In this document: positions 40,283 through 48,764 of the stretch, one piece after another
How the letters are laid out: each line of letters begins with the position of its first letter
Numbering within the stretch: the first letter of the stretch is position 1
NCBI RefSeq assembly: GCF_013410955.1
Contig: NZ_JACCCG010000003.1
Location: forward strand, 372,001 to 436,000
DNA from: Microbacterium sp. AK009
GTDB lineage: Bacteria; Actinomycetota; Actinomycetes; Actinomycetales; Microbacteriaceae
DNA: 64,000 bases
Reading direction: 5' to 3'
Translations under genes and position numbers: made by a program
The notes under the pieces: model-generated
The model's input: only the letters and a program-made list of their open reading frames with translations
What the model was told of the DNA's origin: nothing
Database searches by the model: none

Positions 40283-41689
40283 TCGGCTCGGCGATGCCAC
40301 GCCCTTCGGGCGGAAAAGCCCGGCGTGCTCGGCGACGAGCAACGTCACCCCCGTGACCAGGAGCACGGCGGAGTAGCCGACGAGGACCGCGTCGATGCCG
40401 GTCGGCGTCGGTTCCCCTCTGCCGATCGCCTCGATCACCCCCGAGACGATCACGACGCCGAGACCGCCGAGGGCGACCACGGGCATGAGCATGAAACTCG
40501 TCGCCTCGCCCGACATCCGGGGCGGCACGACCGTCTGCACGCCGATCTGTGCGGCTGAGAAGGTCATGCCTCCCGCCAGGCCGGCAGCGAACATCGCGAC
40601 GCAGTACAGGGGGAGGGCGTCCACGAGCATGGCGGACAGGCCGACAGCGGTCAGGGCGGTGGTCGCCCCGAGCACGCGGATGGCCGACCAGCGCTGACAC
40701 AGCTTTCCGACGATGGGCCCGGCGATGGCCACCCCGGTCGACCCGGCCAGGAAGTACAGGCCCGAGACCTGCGGATCGAAGCCGCGCACCGACTGCAGGG
40801 TGAAGGTCGCCGTGACGATGAGGACGTTCGTGCCCATGTTGCCGATCGTGCCGACGCTGAGCAGCGCGAGATAGGCGCGGTTGCGCAGCAGCGAGGCGTG
40901 GATCAGGGGATAGGTCGCGCGCCGCTCGACGAGAACCCAGAGAACGAGTCCCACCACTCCGGCAACGATGAGACCGGAGGACAGCGGCGCGAACCAGCCC
41001 AGTTCGGGAACATTGTCGATGCCGACGCTCAGCAGTCCGAGGCCCAGGATCACGGTCGCCACCCCCGCCCAGTCGATCGTGCGCAGCGACGAACCGGCCT
41101 CGGGATTGCGCGAATCACGCACCCGCGCGGTGCCGAGCGCCGCGACCGCGGCCAGCGGGATGTTCAGCCAGAAGACCCAGGGCCACCCGATGGTGGATGC
41201 CAGCAGTCCGCCGACGATCGGGCCGAGGGCGGTGCCGAGCCCGGATACCCCGATCATCCAGCCGAGCGCGCGCGGGCGCTCGGCGTCGTCGGTGTCATTG
41301 GTGATGAGCGCGAATGCGTTCGGCAGGATGAGCGCGGCCCCCACGCCCTGGATGAGGCGTCCGGCCACGATGGCGCCGACGCCCCCGCTCAGCGCGCACA
41401 GGACGGAAGCCCCGGCGAACAGGCCCAGACCGACGACGACGGCGGCACGCCGACCGATGACGTCACCCACGCGTCCGGCCGGAACCGAGAACGCTCCGAG
41501 GGAGAGCATGTACGCCGACAGCACCCATTGCAGGTCGGTGACGGAGGAGCCGAAGGCGGAGGCGATCGAGGGCAAGGCGAGACCGAGCGAGAAGAAGTCC
41601 AGTTGCACGCACAGCAGCGCCACCCCGACCGGCAGGAAGCGCAGCGTCGAGCGAGAGGGGGACGGCGCAGGGCGCGGGGCAGTGGTCAT
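40277..41689 (-). CDS. MFS exporter, DHA2-type (14 helices)
   Basis: A 470-residue multidrug-type major facilitator with about 14 predicted helices. It has LDFFSLGLALPSIASAFG in helix 1, WVLSAYMLSLGAFSVPAGRVGDVIGRR across helices 2-3 (given as positions about 50-76), and GVGAALILPNAFALI. These proteins export drugs or toxic metabolites by proton antiport. The start giving MTTAPRP is preferred because GGGA lies 5-8 nt upstream; an in-frame ATG at 41725 (MASIEAP) is an alternative. Divergent from the photolyase-like gene. The substrate is unknown. Confidence 0.88.
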   Translation of the reverse strand: MTTAPRPAPSPSRSTLRFLPVGVALLCVQLDFFSLGLALPSIASAFGSSVTDLQWVLSAYMLSLGAFSVPAGRVGDVIGRRAAVVVGLGLFAGASVLCALSGGVGAIVAGRLIQGVGAALILPNAFALITNDTDDAERPRALGWMIGVSGLGTALGPIVGGLLASTIGWPWVFWLNIPLAAVAALGTARVRDSRNPEAGSSLRTIDWAGVATVILGLGLLSVGIDNVPELGWFAPLSSGLIVAGVVGLVLWVLVERRATYPLIHASLLRNRAYLALLSVGTIGNMGTNVLIVTATFTLQSVRGFDPQVSGLYFLAGSTGVAIAGPIVGKLCQRWSAIRVLGATTALTAVGLSAMLVDALPLYCVAMFAAGLAGGMTFSAAQIGVQTVVPPRMSGEATSFMLMPVVALGGLGVVIVSGVIEAIGRGEPTPTGIDAVLVGYSAVLLVTGVTLLVAEHAGLFRPKGVASPSRP

Positions 41690-41764
41690 GTCATTCCCGG
41701 CGGTCGGTGCCTCGATGCTAGCCATATCGGAGCCCACCGCGTCCGGGGAACACATAATGGCGGC

Positions 41765-42985
41765 ATGTTCGTCCCCACGCGTGCGGCCGGCCTCGAGGCT
41801 TTGGCGGACTTCGTTCCCCGAGCGGGGTCGGCTTACGCGCGACAGCGCAACGTCGACACCGGTCTTCCGCGCACGAACGTGTCGTCGCTGTCTCCGTACA
41901 TCCGGCACCGGCTCGTGACCGAGCGCGAGGTCGTGGCGGCCGTGCTCGAGCAGCACAGCCTGTCGGCAGCCGAGAAGTTCGTGCAGGAGGTCATGTGGCG
42001 CACCTACTGGAAGGGATGGCTCGAGCAGAACCCCGAGGTGTGGCGGCGGTACCGGCGTGACGTCGCTGCGCTCATCGACGCCGGCAGCGCCGACACGCCG
42101 GAGTATCGCGATGCGGTCGCGGGGCGCACCGGCATCGACGCGTTGGACGCCTGGGCCGGCGAGCTCGTCGAGACCGGGTATCTTCACAATCACACGCGCA
42201 TGTGGTTCGCCAGCATCTGGGTCTTCACGCTGCGTCTGCCCTGGCAGCTCGGCGCGGACTTCTTCTACCGGCACCTGCTCGATGGGGATGCCGCGTCGAA
42301 CACCCTGTCGTGGCGGTGGGTCGCAGGGCTCCAGACGGTGGGGAAGACCTATCTCGCCACGGCATCGAACATCGCGCGCTACACCGAGGGTCGCTTCCAC
42401 CCGCAGGGACTCGCCACCAGCGCCGCTGCCCTCTCCGAGGAGCCGCTGCCCCCGCGCTCGCCGATCCCGTCCGCCGAACCTGCTCCGTCAGGCCGACGCG
42501 TGGGGGTGCTGCTGCACGAGGAAGACCTGGCCCTGGACAGTCTTCGTCGCGAGCACTCCTTCCTCGACGACGCGCGCGTCGTCTCGCTCGCGGGGTACGC
42601 CGAGCCCGGCAGCCGCTCTCCGTTGGGAGCATCGGAAGCCGTCGGCGCCTTCACCGTCGGCGCCCTCGCCGATGGGCTCGCGCGCGCGGCGCACGGAGCC
42701 GCCGCCCACGCCGTCGGCGCCGGCTCGCCCGACGCGGTCGTCGAATGGGCCGCGGCGGAGAAGGTCGACACCGTCGTCATCCCGTACGCGCCGGTCGGTC
42801 CGGTGGCCGAGCGGACGACGGCGCTCCGCGCCGCCCTCCACGATCTCGGCATCGCGTTCGGCACGGCTCGACGTGGGTGGGACGCGCTCGCCTGGCCGCA
42901 TGCTCAGCGCGGCTTCTTCCCCTTCCGCACCCAGATCCCGCAGCTGCTCGCGCAGCAGGGCATCCCGGCGTCGCCGCTTCGATGA
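41765..42985 (+). CDS. Photolyase/cryptochrome-like FAD protein with apparently permuted domains
   Basis: A 406-residue protein in which the photolyase FAD-binding helical domain comes first: VMWRTYWKGWLEQNP (residues 77-91), LHNHTRMWFASIWVF (140-154), DGDAASNTLSWRWVAG (173-188). After a Pro/Ser linker (about 225-243), residues 244-406 look like an alpha/beta domain (RRVGVLLHEEDLAL, VDTVVIPYAPVGPVAERTT, WPHAQRGFFPFRTQIPQLL). Ordinary photolyases have the reverse order. It may bind FAD and repair DNA or sense light; catalytic competence is not shown. The next gene's alternative start overlaps its stop (ATGA). CATAAT lies just before the ATG. Confidence 0.8.
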   Translation: MFVPTRAAGLEALADFVPRAGSAYARQRNVDTGLPRTNVSSLSPYIRHRLVTEREVVAAVLEQHSLSAAEKFVQEVMWRTYWKGWLEQNPEVWRRYRRDVAALIDAGSADTPEYRDAVAGRTGIDALDAWAGELVETGYLHNHTRMWFASIWVFTLRLPWQLGADFFYRHLLDGDAASNTLSWRWVAGLQTVGKTYLATASNIARYTEGRFHPQGLATSAAALSEEPLPPRSPIPSAEPAPSGRRVGVLLHEEDLALDSLRREHSFLDDARVVSLAGYAEPGSRSPLGASEAVGAFTVGALADGLARAAHGAAAHAVGAGSPDAVVEWAAAEKVDTVVIPYAPVGPVAERTTALRAALHDLGIAFGTARRGWDALAWPHAQRGFFPFRTQIPQLLAQQGIPASPLR

Positions 42986-43017
42986 TCCGCGGCATCCGTT
43001 CCTGGAAGGGATGGCGC

Positions 43018-43869
43018 ATGCGCGCCGCCGCGTTCGCCGCCGCGGGCGCTCTGCTCTCGACGGTCGTCGCCGGCGGTTCGGCGACGGCGGCGATCTCGAC
43101 CGACGGCGACGACGTCGTCATCGAGACCATGCAGGCCGACGTGGGGATCGGCCGTGGGCAGAACGGTGTCAGCGCCCTCACCGTCGCCGAGACCTTCGTC
43201 GCCCGGTTCCCGGCGTCCGGCGAGAGTCGCGGCATGCGGCGCGACGTCGCCGACTCCTCGGGCGACACGGCGCGACTCCCTCGGCTGATCTCGGTCACCG
43301 ACGGCGACGGAGCAGAGCGCCCGAGCGAGGTCGAGACCTCCGATGGTGGCTTCTCGATGACATCGCTCGCCCCAGAAGGCCTCCGCGGCACTCAGACTTT
43401 CGTCTTCACCTACACGGTGGACGGAGTCGTCACCGTCGGCGACGGCTCGCAGGCGCAGGAGCTCACCTGGGCCGTCACCGGGCGCGAGCGCTCGTCTGCC
43501 ATCGGGGAGGTCCGCGCGACGTTCCGGGTGCCGGAAGAACTCGTCCCCTCGCTCGAGGGCCAGCCGCGGTGCCTCATCGCGCCGGAGGGGTCAACGAAGG
43601 ACTGCGACCTGGCGATCACTCCAGGCCAGCTCGGCGCCGTGCTGATCGAGGCGTCCGCGACCGACCTCGCGGCCGATGAGACCATGTCCCTGGTCGTCGG
43701 GTTCGCTCCAGACACCTTCACGGCGGTCGAGGACGGCTCAGGCGCGACGGTCGGGTGGGTGCTTGCGCTGACGGGTGCGGCGGCGCTCGGCGTCGGGGCG
43801 GGGATCGTCGTGATGGGCAGGCGGCGTCGGAGCGGCGCGAGCCGGAAGGGCCCGCCGCGTCAGTCGTGA
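43018..43869 (+). CDS. Exported protein with C-terminal membrane anchor (DUF2207-like)
   Basis: A 283-residue surface protein. A signal peptide (MRAAAFAAAGALLSTVVAGG, cleavage after ATA near residue 25) is followed by a beta-rich extracytoplasmic domain resembling the N-terminal DUF2207 region (VVIETMQADVGIGRGQNGVS). A transmembrane helix lies near 240-262, with a basic tail. GGAAGGG 7 nt upstream decides for ATG 43018; ATG 42982, overlapping the previous stop, is possible and would add 12 residues. Its end overlaps the convergent membrane-protein gene by 10 bp. Function unknown. Confidence 0.8.
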   Translation: MRAAAFAAAGALLSTVVAGGSATAAISTDGDDVVIETMQADVGIGRGQNGVSALTVAETFVARFPASGESRGMRRDVADSSGDTARLPRLISVTDGDGAERPSEVETSDGGFSMTSLAPEGLRGTQTFVFTYTVDGVVTVGDGSQAQELTWAVTGRERSSAIGEVRATFRVPEELVPSLEGQPRCLIAPEGSTKDCDLAITPGQLGAVLIEASATDLAADETMSLVVGFAPDTFTAVEDGSGATVGWVLALTGAAALGVGAGIVVMGRRRRSGASRKGPPRQS

Positions 43870-44558
43870 GGACTGTTGTCCGCGCGAACGACCGGGAGTT
43901 CCCGAGTCCGTTGCCGGTGGGTGTGCACGGCGTTCCAGATCAAGACCCCGCCGGCGATGATGACCACCACCGGCCAGACGTAGGTCAGAACGGTGAACCA
44001 CTCCGCGGCGGTGAAGAGGACGATGATCGCGCCAGCGGCGAGCACGCCGGCGGGGATCCACGCCCACCACCGGCGGTTTGCGCCCCCCGGCAGCAGCGCC
44101 ACCAGGGCGAAGGTGACGGCCGCGCCGAACAGGAACGTCGCGCCCACCACCGACGCGGAGATCGCCTCGGCCAGCCCCGTGACCACCGACAGGGTGATGA
44201 GGGTGCCGGCGGGAATCACCGCCCACCACCGTTCGTCGTCGCGCAGGTACACGGCCGCAAAACCCACGCCCAGAACCGCGAGCATCGGCACCTCCCTCCA
44301 CTGTCCGAGACCGGCGGGGTCGAGCTCCATCACCATGGTGATGGCGGCGCCGATCAGCGCGGCTCCGGGGATCGCGGCCCACCACGAGGGGCGGTCGGCG
44401 AAGAACACGAACCAGAACGTGGCGCCGCCGGCGAGCAGCACGCCGGCCCAGATGAGCGGCGGTACCGTCGCCACCGCGGTTGCCTGGATCAGCAGCAGCG
44501 CCCCCGCCACCAGGACCAGGACCCCCAGGACGATCTGAACCGAAAGTCGTTTCATCAT
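43860..44558 (-). CDS. Multi-pass membrane protein of unknown function
   Basis: A 232-residue hydrophobic protein with about seven helices, opening MMKRLSVQIVLGVLVLVAGA. Short loops carry repeated WWA(V/W)IPAG motifs (ADRPSWWAAIPGAAL, DERWWAVIPAGTL, NRRWWAWIPAGVL), so it is built from three similar two-helix units. No known function. AAGGAG precedes tandem ATGs at 44558 and 44555. It follows the flavodoxin gene by 31 bp on the same strand, so the two are probably co-transcribed. Confidence 0.85.
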   Translation of the reverse strand: MMKRLSVQIVLGVLVLVAGALLLIQATAVATVPPLIWAGVLLAGGATFWFVFFADRPSWWAAIPGAALIGAAITMVMELDPAGLGQWREVPMLAVLGVGFAAVYLRDDERWWAVIPAGTLITLSVVTGLAEAISASVVGATFLFGAAVTFALVALLPGGANRRWWAWIPAGVLAAGAIIVLFTAAEWFTVLTYVWPVVVIIAGGVLIWNAVHTHRQRTRELPVVRADNSPHD

Positions 44559-44589
44559 GTGCTCCTTCGCGCCGGGAAGATCCGGGACG

Positions 44590-45129
44590 TCAGGTGCTGA
44601 CGATCGGGCGTCCGATGCGTTCCTTCGCGCCGAGCTCGTGCGCGATCGAGGCCGCCCACGTGCGGATCGCCGACCAGTCCCGGGCATCGCGGGCGTCGTC
44701 CGGGGTGTTGCGAACCATGGCGTTCTCGATGAATCCGTGCGGCTCGGTGGGAAGGCGACCGCCGAACACGACGTGTTCGCGCACACCCAGGGCTTCCGCG
44801 CGGCTCAGCACCCGCGGCGGCTCCTGCCAGCGGAGGTCGTCGTCGGTCGGGCTCGTCGCCTGCTCACCGAACGGCCCCGAGCTGAAGATCCAGAACGGGA
44901 TCCCGCGAAGACGGTCGGACTCCTCCTTGAGGAAGCGCCGCGCGGGACGCAGCCACCGGTCCGCGTACACCGCGCTCCCGAGGATCACCGCATCCACGTC
45001 CGAGGCGTCCGCGTCGTGGGCTGAGCCGCATTCGACGTCCAGACCGTACGCCATCAGCTCATCGGCGATCGCCTCGGCGATCTCCTCGGTCGAGCCGTTC
45101 TTGCTGGCATAGGTGACGAGCACTCTCAT
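44590..45129 (-). CDS. Flavodoxin-domain protein (HemG-like)
   Basis: A 179-residue flavodoxin-fold protein. The FMN phosphate loop is TYASKNGSTEEIAEAIAD near the N-terminus; SAVYADRWLRPARRFL and FSSGPFGE line the isoalloxazine site. It resembles HemG-type menaquinone-dependent protoporphyrinogen oxidases and related actinobacterial flavodoxins, but haem genes are not nearby, so the specific reaction is open. AGGAG lies 6-8 nt before the ATG. Middle gene of a same-strand run of three (TM2 protein, this, membrane protein). Confidence 0.88.
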   Translation of the reverse strand: MRVLVTYASKNGSTEEIAEAIADELMAYGLDVECGSAHDADASDVDAVILGSAVYADRWLRPARRFLKEESDRLRGIPFWIFSSGPFGEQATSPTDDDLRWQEPPRVLSRAEALGVREHVVFGGRLPTEPHGFIENAMVRNTPDDARDARDWSAIRTWAASIAHELGAKERIGRPIVST

Positions 45130-45139
45130 CGCCGACTCC

Positions 45140-45553
45140 TCACTGTCCGACGGCCATCGCCAGCGCGGCGATGGCCGAGTTGATGATGCCGCCCAGGAGG
45201 GCGAGGCCGGCGAAGGCGCCGGTGACGATCCAGGCGGTCTTCTTGGCTCCCTCGTATCCGTACGGTGCCCGGTCCTCGGCGTCGCGCGTCAGGCCGGCGA
45301 GCAGCATCACGAGATCGACGACGTACCAGATGCCGAGTCCTCCGGCGGTGAGGAGTTTCAGGATGCCGGTGCCCACCTTGCCGAGATAGAACCGGTCCAC
45401 CCCGAGGAATCCGAGCAGAAGCGAAAGAAGCCACGCGGCGACGAAAGACCGTGAACCTTCGGCGACCACGGGGGCGCTGTCGAGAGAGCCCGCCGCGGCG
45501 GGGGAGGTCCAGGCCGCGGCCTCCGGGCCGGCGGGCTGTCGATCGGTCGTCAT
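45140..45553 (-). CDS. TM2-domain membrane protein
   Basis: A 137-residue protein with a ~35-residue hydrophilic N-terminus, then the TM2 domain (LLGFLGVDRFYLGKVGTGILKL, given as residues about 45-66, and WYVVDLVMLLAG), then a third hydrophobic helix at the C-terminus. TM2 proteins are small membrane proteins of unknown role. GATCCT lies 6 nt before the ATG. It is 10 bp upstream of the flavodoxin gene. Confidence 0.88.
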   Translation of the reverse strand: MTTDRQPAGPEAAAWTSPAAAGSLDSAPVVAEGSRSFVAAWLLSLLLGFLGVDRFYLGKVGTGILKLLTAGGLGIWYVVDLVMLLAGLTRDAEDRAPYGYEGAKKTAWIVTGAFAGLALLGGIINSAIAALAMAVGQ

Positions 45554-45610
45554 GGGTCCAGGATCGACCGCGCGGCGTCCGTGGGCGGGGGCCGAAGGTC
45601 CCGCCGCCCG

Positions 45611-46363
45611 TCAGACGGCGGCCCAGCCGCCGTCGACACTCAGCACGGCCCCGGACACGTTCGATGCGTCATCGCTCAACAGCCATGCGATGGCCGAGGC
45701 GAGCTGCTCGGGCTGCGCGACGGGCGGCAGGTTGGTCTGGAAGAACGGTCCGAGTCGCTGCTGCGCCCACTCGGATCGGAAGGGCGCCTCGATGCTCGTA
45801 GCCACGGGTCCGGGAGCCACGACGTTGCAGCGCACGCCCTTGGGTGAGTAGAAGAAGGCCGTGCTGAGGGTGAAGCCGTTCACGGCGTGCTTCGACGTCG
45901 TGTACGGAGTGCCCGCGGCGGAACCCCGCTGCCCGGCCTCCGACCCGACGTTGACGATGCTCCCGCGCCCCCGTTCGACCATGCCCGGAAGGACCGCGCG
46001 GGTGAGCCGCATCATCCCGGTGAGGTTCACGGCGAGCACCCGATCCCAGGTGGCGTCGTCGATCTCCGCCGTCGGCTCGAAGCCGTCCATGATGCCGGCG
46101 ATGTTCGCCAGCCCATCGACCTGCGGTCCCGCGGCGTCGAGGATCCGGCCGGCGGATGCGGAGTCGGTGATGTCGGCCGCGACGGCGACGAGGCGGCCAT
46201 CGGTCGCATCGGGCAGGTGCACGAGTCTCTCCTCGAGGGCATCCACCGCGATCACCCGAGCGCCCTCGGCGAGGAGCCGCTTCACGGTGGCCTGCCCGAT
46301 TCCGGCCCCGGCCCCGGTGACGATGACGGTCTGGCCTGTAAACCGATGCGAACCGTTCGACAT
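45611..46363 (-). CDS. SDR-family oxidoreductase
   Basis: A 250-residue classical short-chain dehydrogenase. It has the cofactor loop VTGAGAGIGQATVKRL, NIAG at the NNAG position, and the catalytic Ser (VNVGSE region) with YTTSK as YxxxK. The C-terminal GAVLSVDGGWAAV strand follows. NAD(P) is the cofactor; an Asp after strand 2 (IAVDALEE) suggests NAD. Substrate unknown. GGAGGAG precedes the ATG. Confidence 0.92.
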   Translation of the reverse strand: MSNGSHRFTGQTVIVTGAGAGIGQATVKRLLAEGARVIAVDALEERLVHLPDATDGRLVAVAADITDSASAGRILDAAGPQVDGLANIAGIMDGFEPTAEIDDATWDRVLAVNLTGMMRLTRAVLPGMVERGRGSIVNVGSEAGQRGSAAGTPYTTSKHAVNGFTLSTAFFYSPKGVRCNVVAPGPVATSIEAPFRSEWAQQRLGPFFQTNLPPVAQPEQLASAIAWLLSDDASNVSGAVLSVDGGWAAV

Positions 46364-46493
46364 GGATGCTCCTCCACTTCCCCCGGCATCCGGCCGGTGA
46401 CGCTCAGTGCATCGCGGCGACCGGCTCGCAAGCGGGCCGAAGGTCCTGTGGCCGGGCGTTTCCGGGCGGCGTCGGGGTGGCTACCATGAGGCT

Positions 46494-47354
46494 GTGTCAC
46501 CGTCGCACGCCGTCGAGCCGCCCGTCAGCCACGAAGAAGACCGTCGCGTGCCGCTGAACGATGGACACCGGATGCCGCGGGTCGGCCTCGGCGTGTACAA
46601 GATGACGGATGACGAGGCGGCCGCTGCCGTGGAGGTCGCCCTCGACGCGGGCTACCGCGGCATCGACACCGCCGCGATGTACGGCAATGAGGCGGGCGTC
46701 GGGGCGGGCCTCGCGCGCAGCGCCGTGTCGCGCAGCGAGGTGTTCCTCGCCACGAAGGTGCGCTTCGAGGACAACGGGTATGACTCCACCCTGCGAGCGT
46801 TCGACGACAGTCTCGATCAGCTCGGGACCGACTACGTCGACCTCTACCTCATCCACTGGCCGGCTCCCCTGCGTGACCGGTACGTGGATGCGTGGCGCGC
46901 GCTGATCCGTCTGCGTGAGGAGGGGCGGGCCCGCTCGATCGGGGTGTGCAACTTCCACCCGGAGCACCTCGACCGCATCGTCGCCGAGACCGGCGTCATC
47001 CCTGCGGTGCATCAGGTCGAGCTGCACCCCCGCTTCCCCCAGCATCACGTGCGCGCGTACGACGCGAACCTCGGCATCATCACGCAGGCGTGGTCGCCCT
47101 TGGCGCGGGGTCGTCTGATCGAGGAACCGGCGCTGGCGAGGATCGCCCGGGCGCACGGCGTCACACCGGCGCAGGTCGTGCTGCGCTGGCATCTCGAGAA
47201 CGACATCACCGTCATCCCCAAGTCGGTGCACCCGGAGCGGATCCGGCAGAATCTCGATCTGTTCGGTTTCTCACTGACTTCTGCCGATCATTGCGCGATC
47301 GCCGAACTCGAGACCGGCGAGCGCACCGGCGTCGATCCGAACGATCGGAACTGA
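46494..47354 (+). CDS. Aldo/keto reductase
   Basis: A 286-residue NADPH-dependent TIM-barrel reductase of the AKR5-like, 2,5-diketo-gluconate reductase type. The tetrad is complete: D58, Y63 (DTAAMYGNE), K88 (LATKV) and H121 (LIHWP). The C-terminal cofactor-binding segment VIPKSVHPERIRQNLDLF is present. The GTG start is chosen because TACCAT (46482-46487) lies 6 nt upstream, a leaderless arrangement; frames further upstream add unrelated residues. Carbonyl substrate unknown. Divergent from the SDR gene. Confidence 0.93.
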   Translation: MSPSHAVEPPVSHEEDRRVPLNDGHRMPRVGLGVYKMTDDEAAAAVEVALDAGYRGIDTAAMYGNEAGVGAGLARSAVSRSEVFLATKVRFEDNGYDSTLRAFDDSLDQLGTDYVDLYLIHWPAPLRDRYVDAWRALIRLREEGRARSIGVCNFHPEHLDRIVAETGVIPAVHQVELHPRFPQHHVRAYDANLGIITQAWSPLARGRLIEEPALARIARAHGVTPAQVVLRWHLENDITVIPKSVHPERIRQNLDLFGFSLTSADHCAIAELETGERTGVDPNDRN

Positions 47355-47494
47355 CCCGGACCCCCGGGGCACACCCGCGGACCGAGGGAACGTCGTCCGT
47401 CACGAAACCGTAAGGACTCTCCCCTCCGCCGAGGGGCCCCGCTGGCTACCGTGAGAGGACAGACGGAGAAAGCGTCCGCGGGAACGGGTGGATC

Positions 47495-48013
47495 ATGAGG
47501 AGAACACGCATCACCGGAGCGGCGGCGCTGCTGATCGCGGGCGGTCTGGCGCTGGCCGGCTGCGCGGGGGTGGAGGATGCGGCCGCGCCGTCGCCGGCCG
47601 ACACATCCGCCATGGTGGGGGAGAGTTCGCCGAGCCCTGACCCCATGTCGACCGCAGAGGACGAGTCGTCGATGGCGCCGGAGCCCTCGGAGTCGGCAGC
47701 CGCGGCGGAGGGGGCCTACCTCGACTACTCCGACGGCGTGATCGAGTCCACTCCCGGGCCGAAGGCGCTGTTCTTCCACGCGTCGTGGTGCCCGCAGTGC
47801 CGTGCCCTCGACGAGGACCTGCGCGCGGCGGGTGCTCCCGACGGCCTCACCGTTTTCAAGGTCGACTACGACAGCCGCACCGATCTCCGTCAGAAGTACG
47901 GAGTGACGCTGCAGACCACGGTGGTGTTCGTCGACGACGCCGGAGACGCCGTCTCCTCGAGCGTCCTGTACGACGATCCGTCGGTGGACTCGCTCGTCGC
48001 CGCCATGCCCTGA
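47495..48013 (+). CDS. Thioredoxin-like lipoprotein
   Basis: A 172-residue exported lipoprotein. Signal peptide with lipobox LAGC (lipidated Cys23), a ~50-residue Ser/Pro/Glu linker, then a thioredoxin fold with the redox motif WCPQC (C99, C102) and TTVVFVDDAGD carrying the cis-loop region. It is anchored outside the membrane and probably exchanges electrons with the CcdA-type protein encoded 10 bp downstream. TACCGT near 47447 is a possible -10 with a ~40-nt leader; a CCCCTC/GAGGGG hairpin (47421-47436) precedes it. Confidence 0.9.
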   Translation: MRRTRITGAAALLIAGGLALAGCAGVEDAAAPSPADTSAMVGESSPSPDPMSTAEDESSMAPEPSESAAAAEGAYLDYSDGVIESTPGPKALFFHASWCPQCRALDEDLRAAGAPDGLTVFKVDYDSRTDLRQKYGVTLQTTVVFVDDAGDAVSSSVLYDDPSVDSLVAAMP

Positions 48014-48023
48014 GCCATCCGAT

Positions 48024-48764
48024 ATGACCGCTTCGCTTCTCGGCGCCCTCGCGGCTGGCATCCTCACGGTGGCCGCACCCTGTGTGCTGCCACTGCTTCC
48101 GGTCATCGTCGGCGGATCGATCGTGCGCGGCGGAGACGCCCGGCGTGCCCGCTGGCGACCGTATGTCATCGCGGGGTCGTTGGCCGTCAGCGTCGTGGCC
48201 TTCACGTTGGCGCTGAAGGCCACCACCGCACTCCTGGGCATCCCCCCGCAGGTGTGGCAGATCATCTCGGGTGCCATCGTCATCCTTCTCGGCGTCGACC
48301 TGCTCTTCCCCGCGATCTGGGATCGGATCTCCACGCTCTTCCGGCTGCAGGCGCGCACGAGCACCGCGCTCGACCGCTCGGTCGAGCGGCAGAGTTTCAC
48401 CGGTGACATCCTCACCGGCGCCGCGCTCGGCCCCGTCTTCTCCAGTTGCAGCCCCACCTACGCACTGATCGTGGCTGCGGTGCTGCCGGTCTCGTTCGCC
48501 GAGGGGGTGACCTACGTCTTCGCGTACGCGCTCGGGCTCGCCGGCACGCTGCTGCTGATCGCGCTCCTCGGGCGCCGCGTCGTGCAGCGGTTGGGATGGA
48601 TGGCCAAGCCCGACGGCTGGTTCCGCCGCGCGATCGGCGCGGTCTTCGTCCTCGTCGGCATCGCGGTGATCACCGGATTCGACAAGCAGCTGCAGACGTG
48701 GATCCTCGACGCGGGCCTCTACGACCCCATCGCCCGGTTCGAGGAGTGGATCGGTGCCGGCTGA
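48024..48764 (+). CDS. CcdA/DsbD-type cytochrome c biogenesis membrane protein
   Basis: A 246-residue, six-helix thiol-disulphide transporter that carries reducing equivalents across the membrane. The redox cysteines lie in symmetric helices: TVAAPCVLPLLPVIVGG in helix 1 and FSSCSPTYALIVAAVLP in helix 4. The partner is presumably the thioredoxin lipoprotein encoded just upstream. Whether the end use is cytochrome c maturation or extracytoplasmic thiol repair is unclear. It overlaps the response regulator gene by 11 bp, forming a four-gene operon. Confidence 0.93.
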   Translation: MTASLLGALAAGILTVAAPCVLPLLPVIVGGSIVRGGDARRARWRPYVIAGSLAVSVVAFTLALKATTALLGIPPQVWQIISGAIVILLGVDLLFPAIWDRISTLFRLQARTSTALDRSVERQSFTGDILTGAALGPVFSSCSPTYALIVAAVLPVSFAEGVTYVFAYALGLAGTLLLIALLGRRVVQRLGWMAKPDGWFRRAIGAVFVLVGIAVITGFDKQLQTWILDAGLYDPIARFEEWIGAG

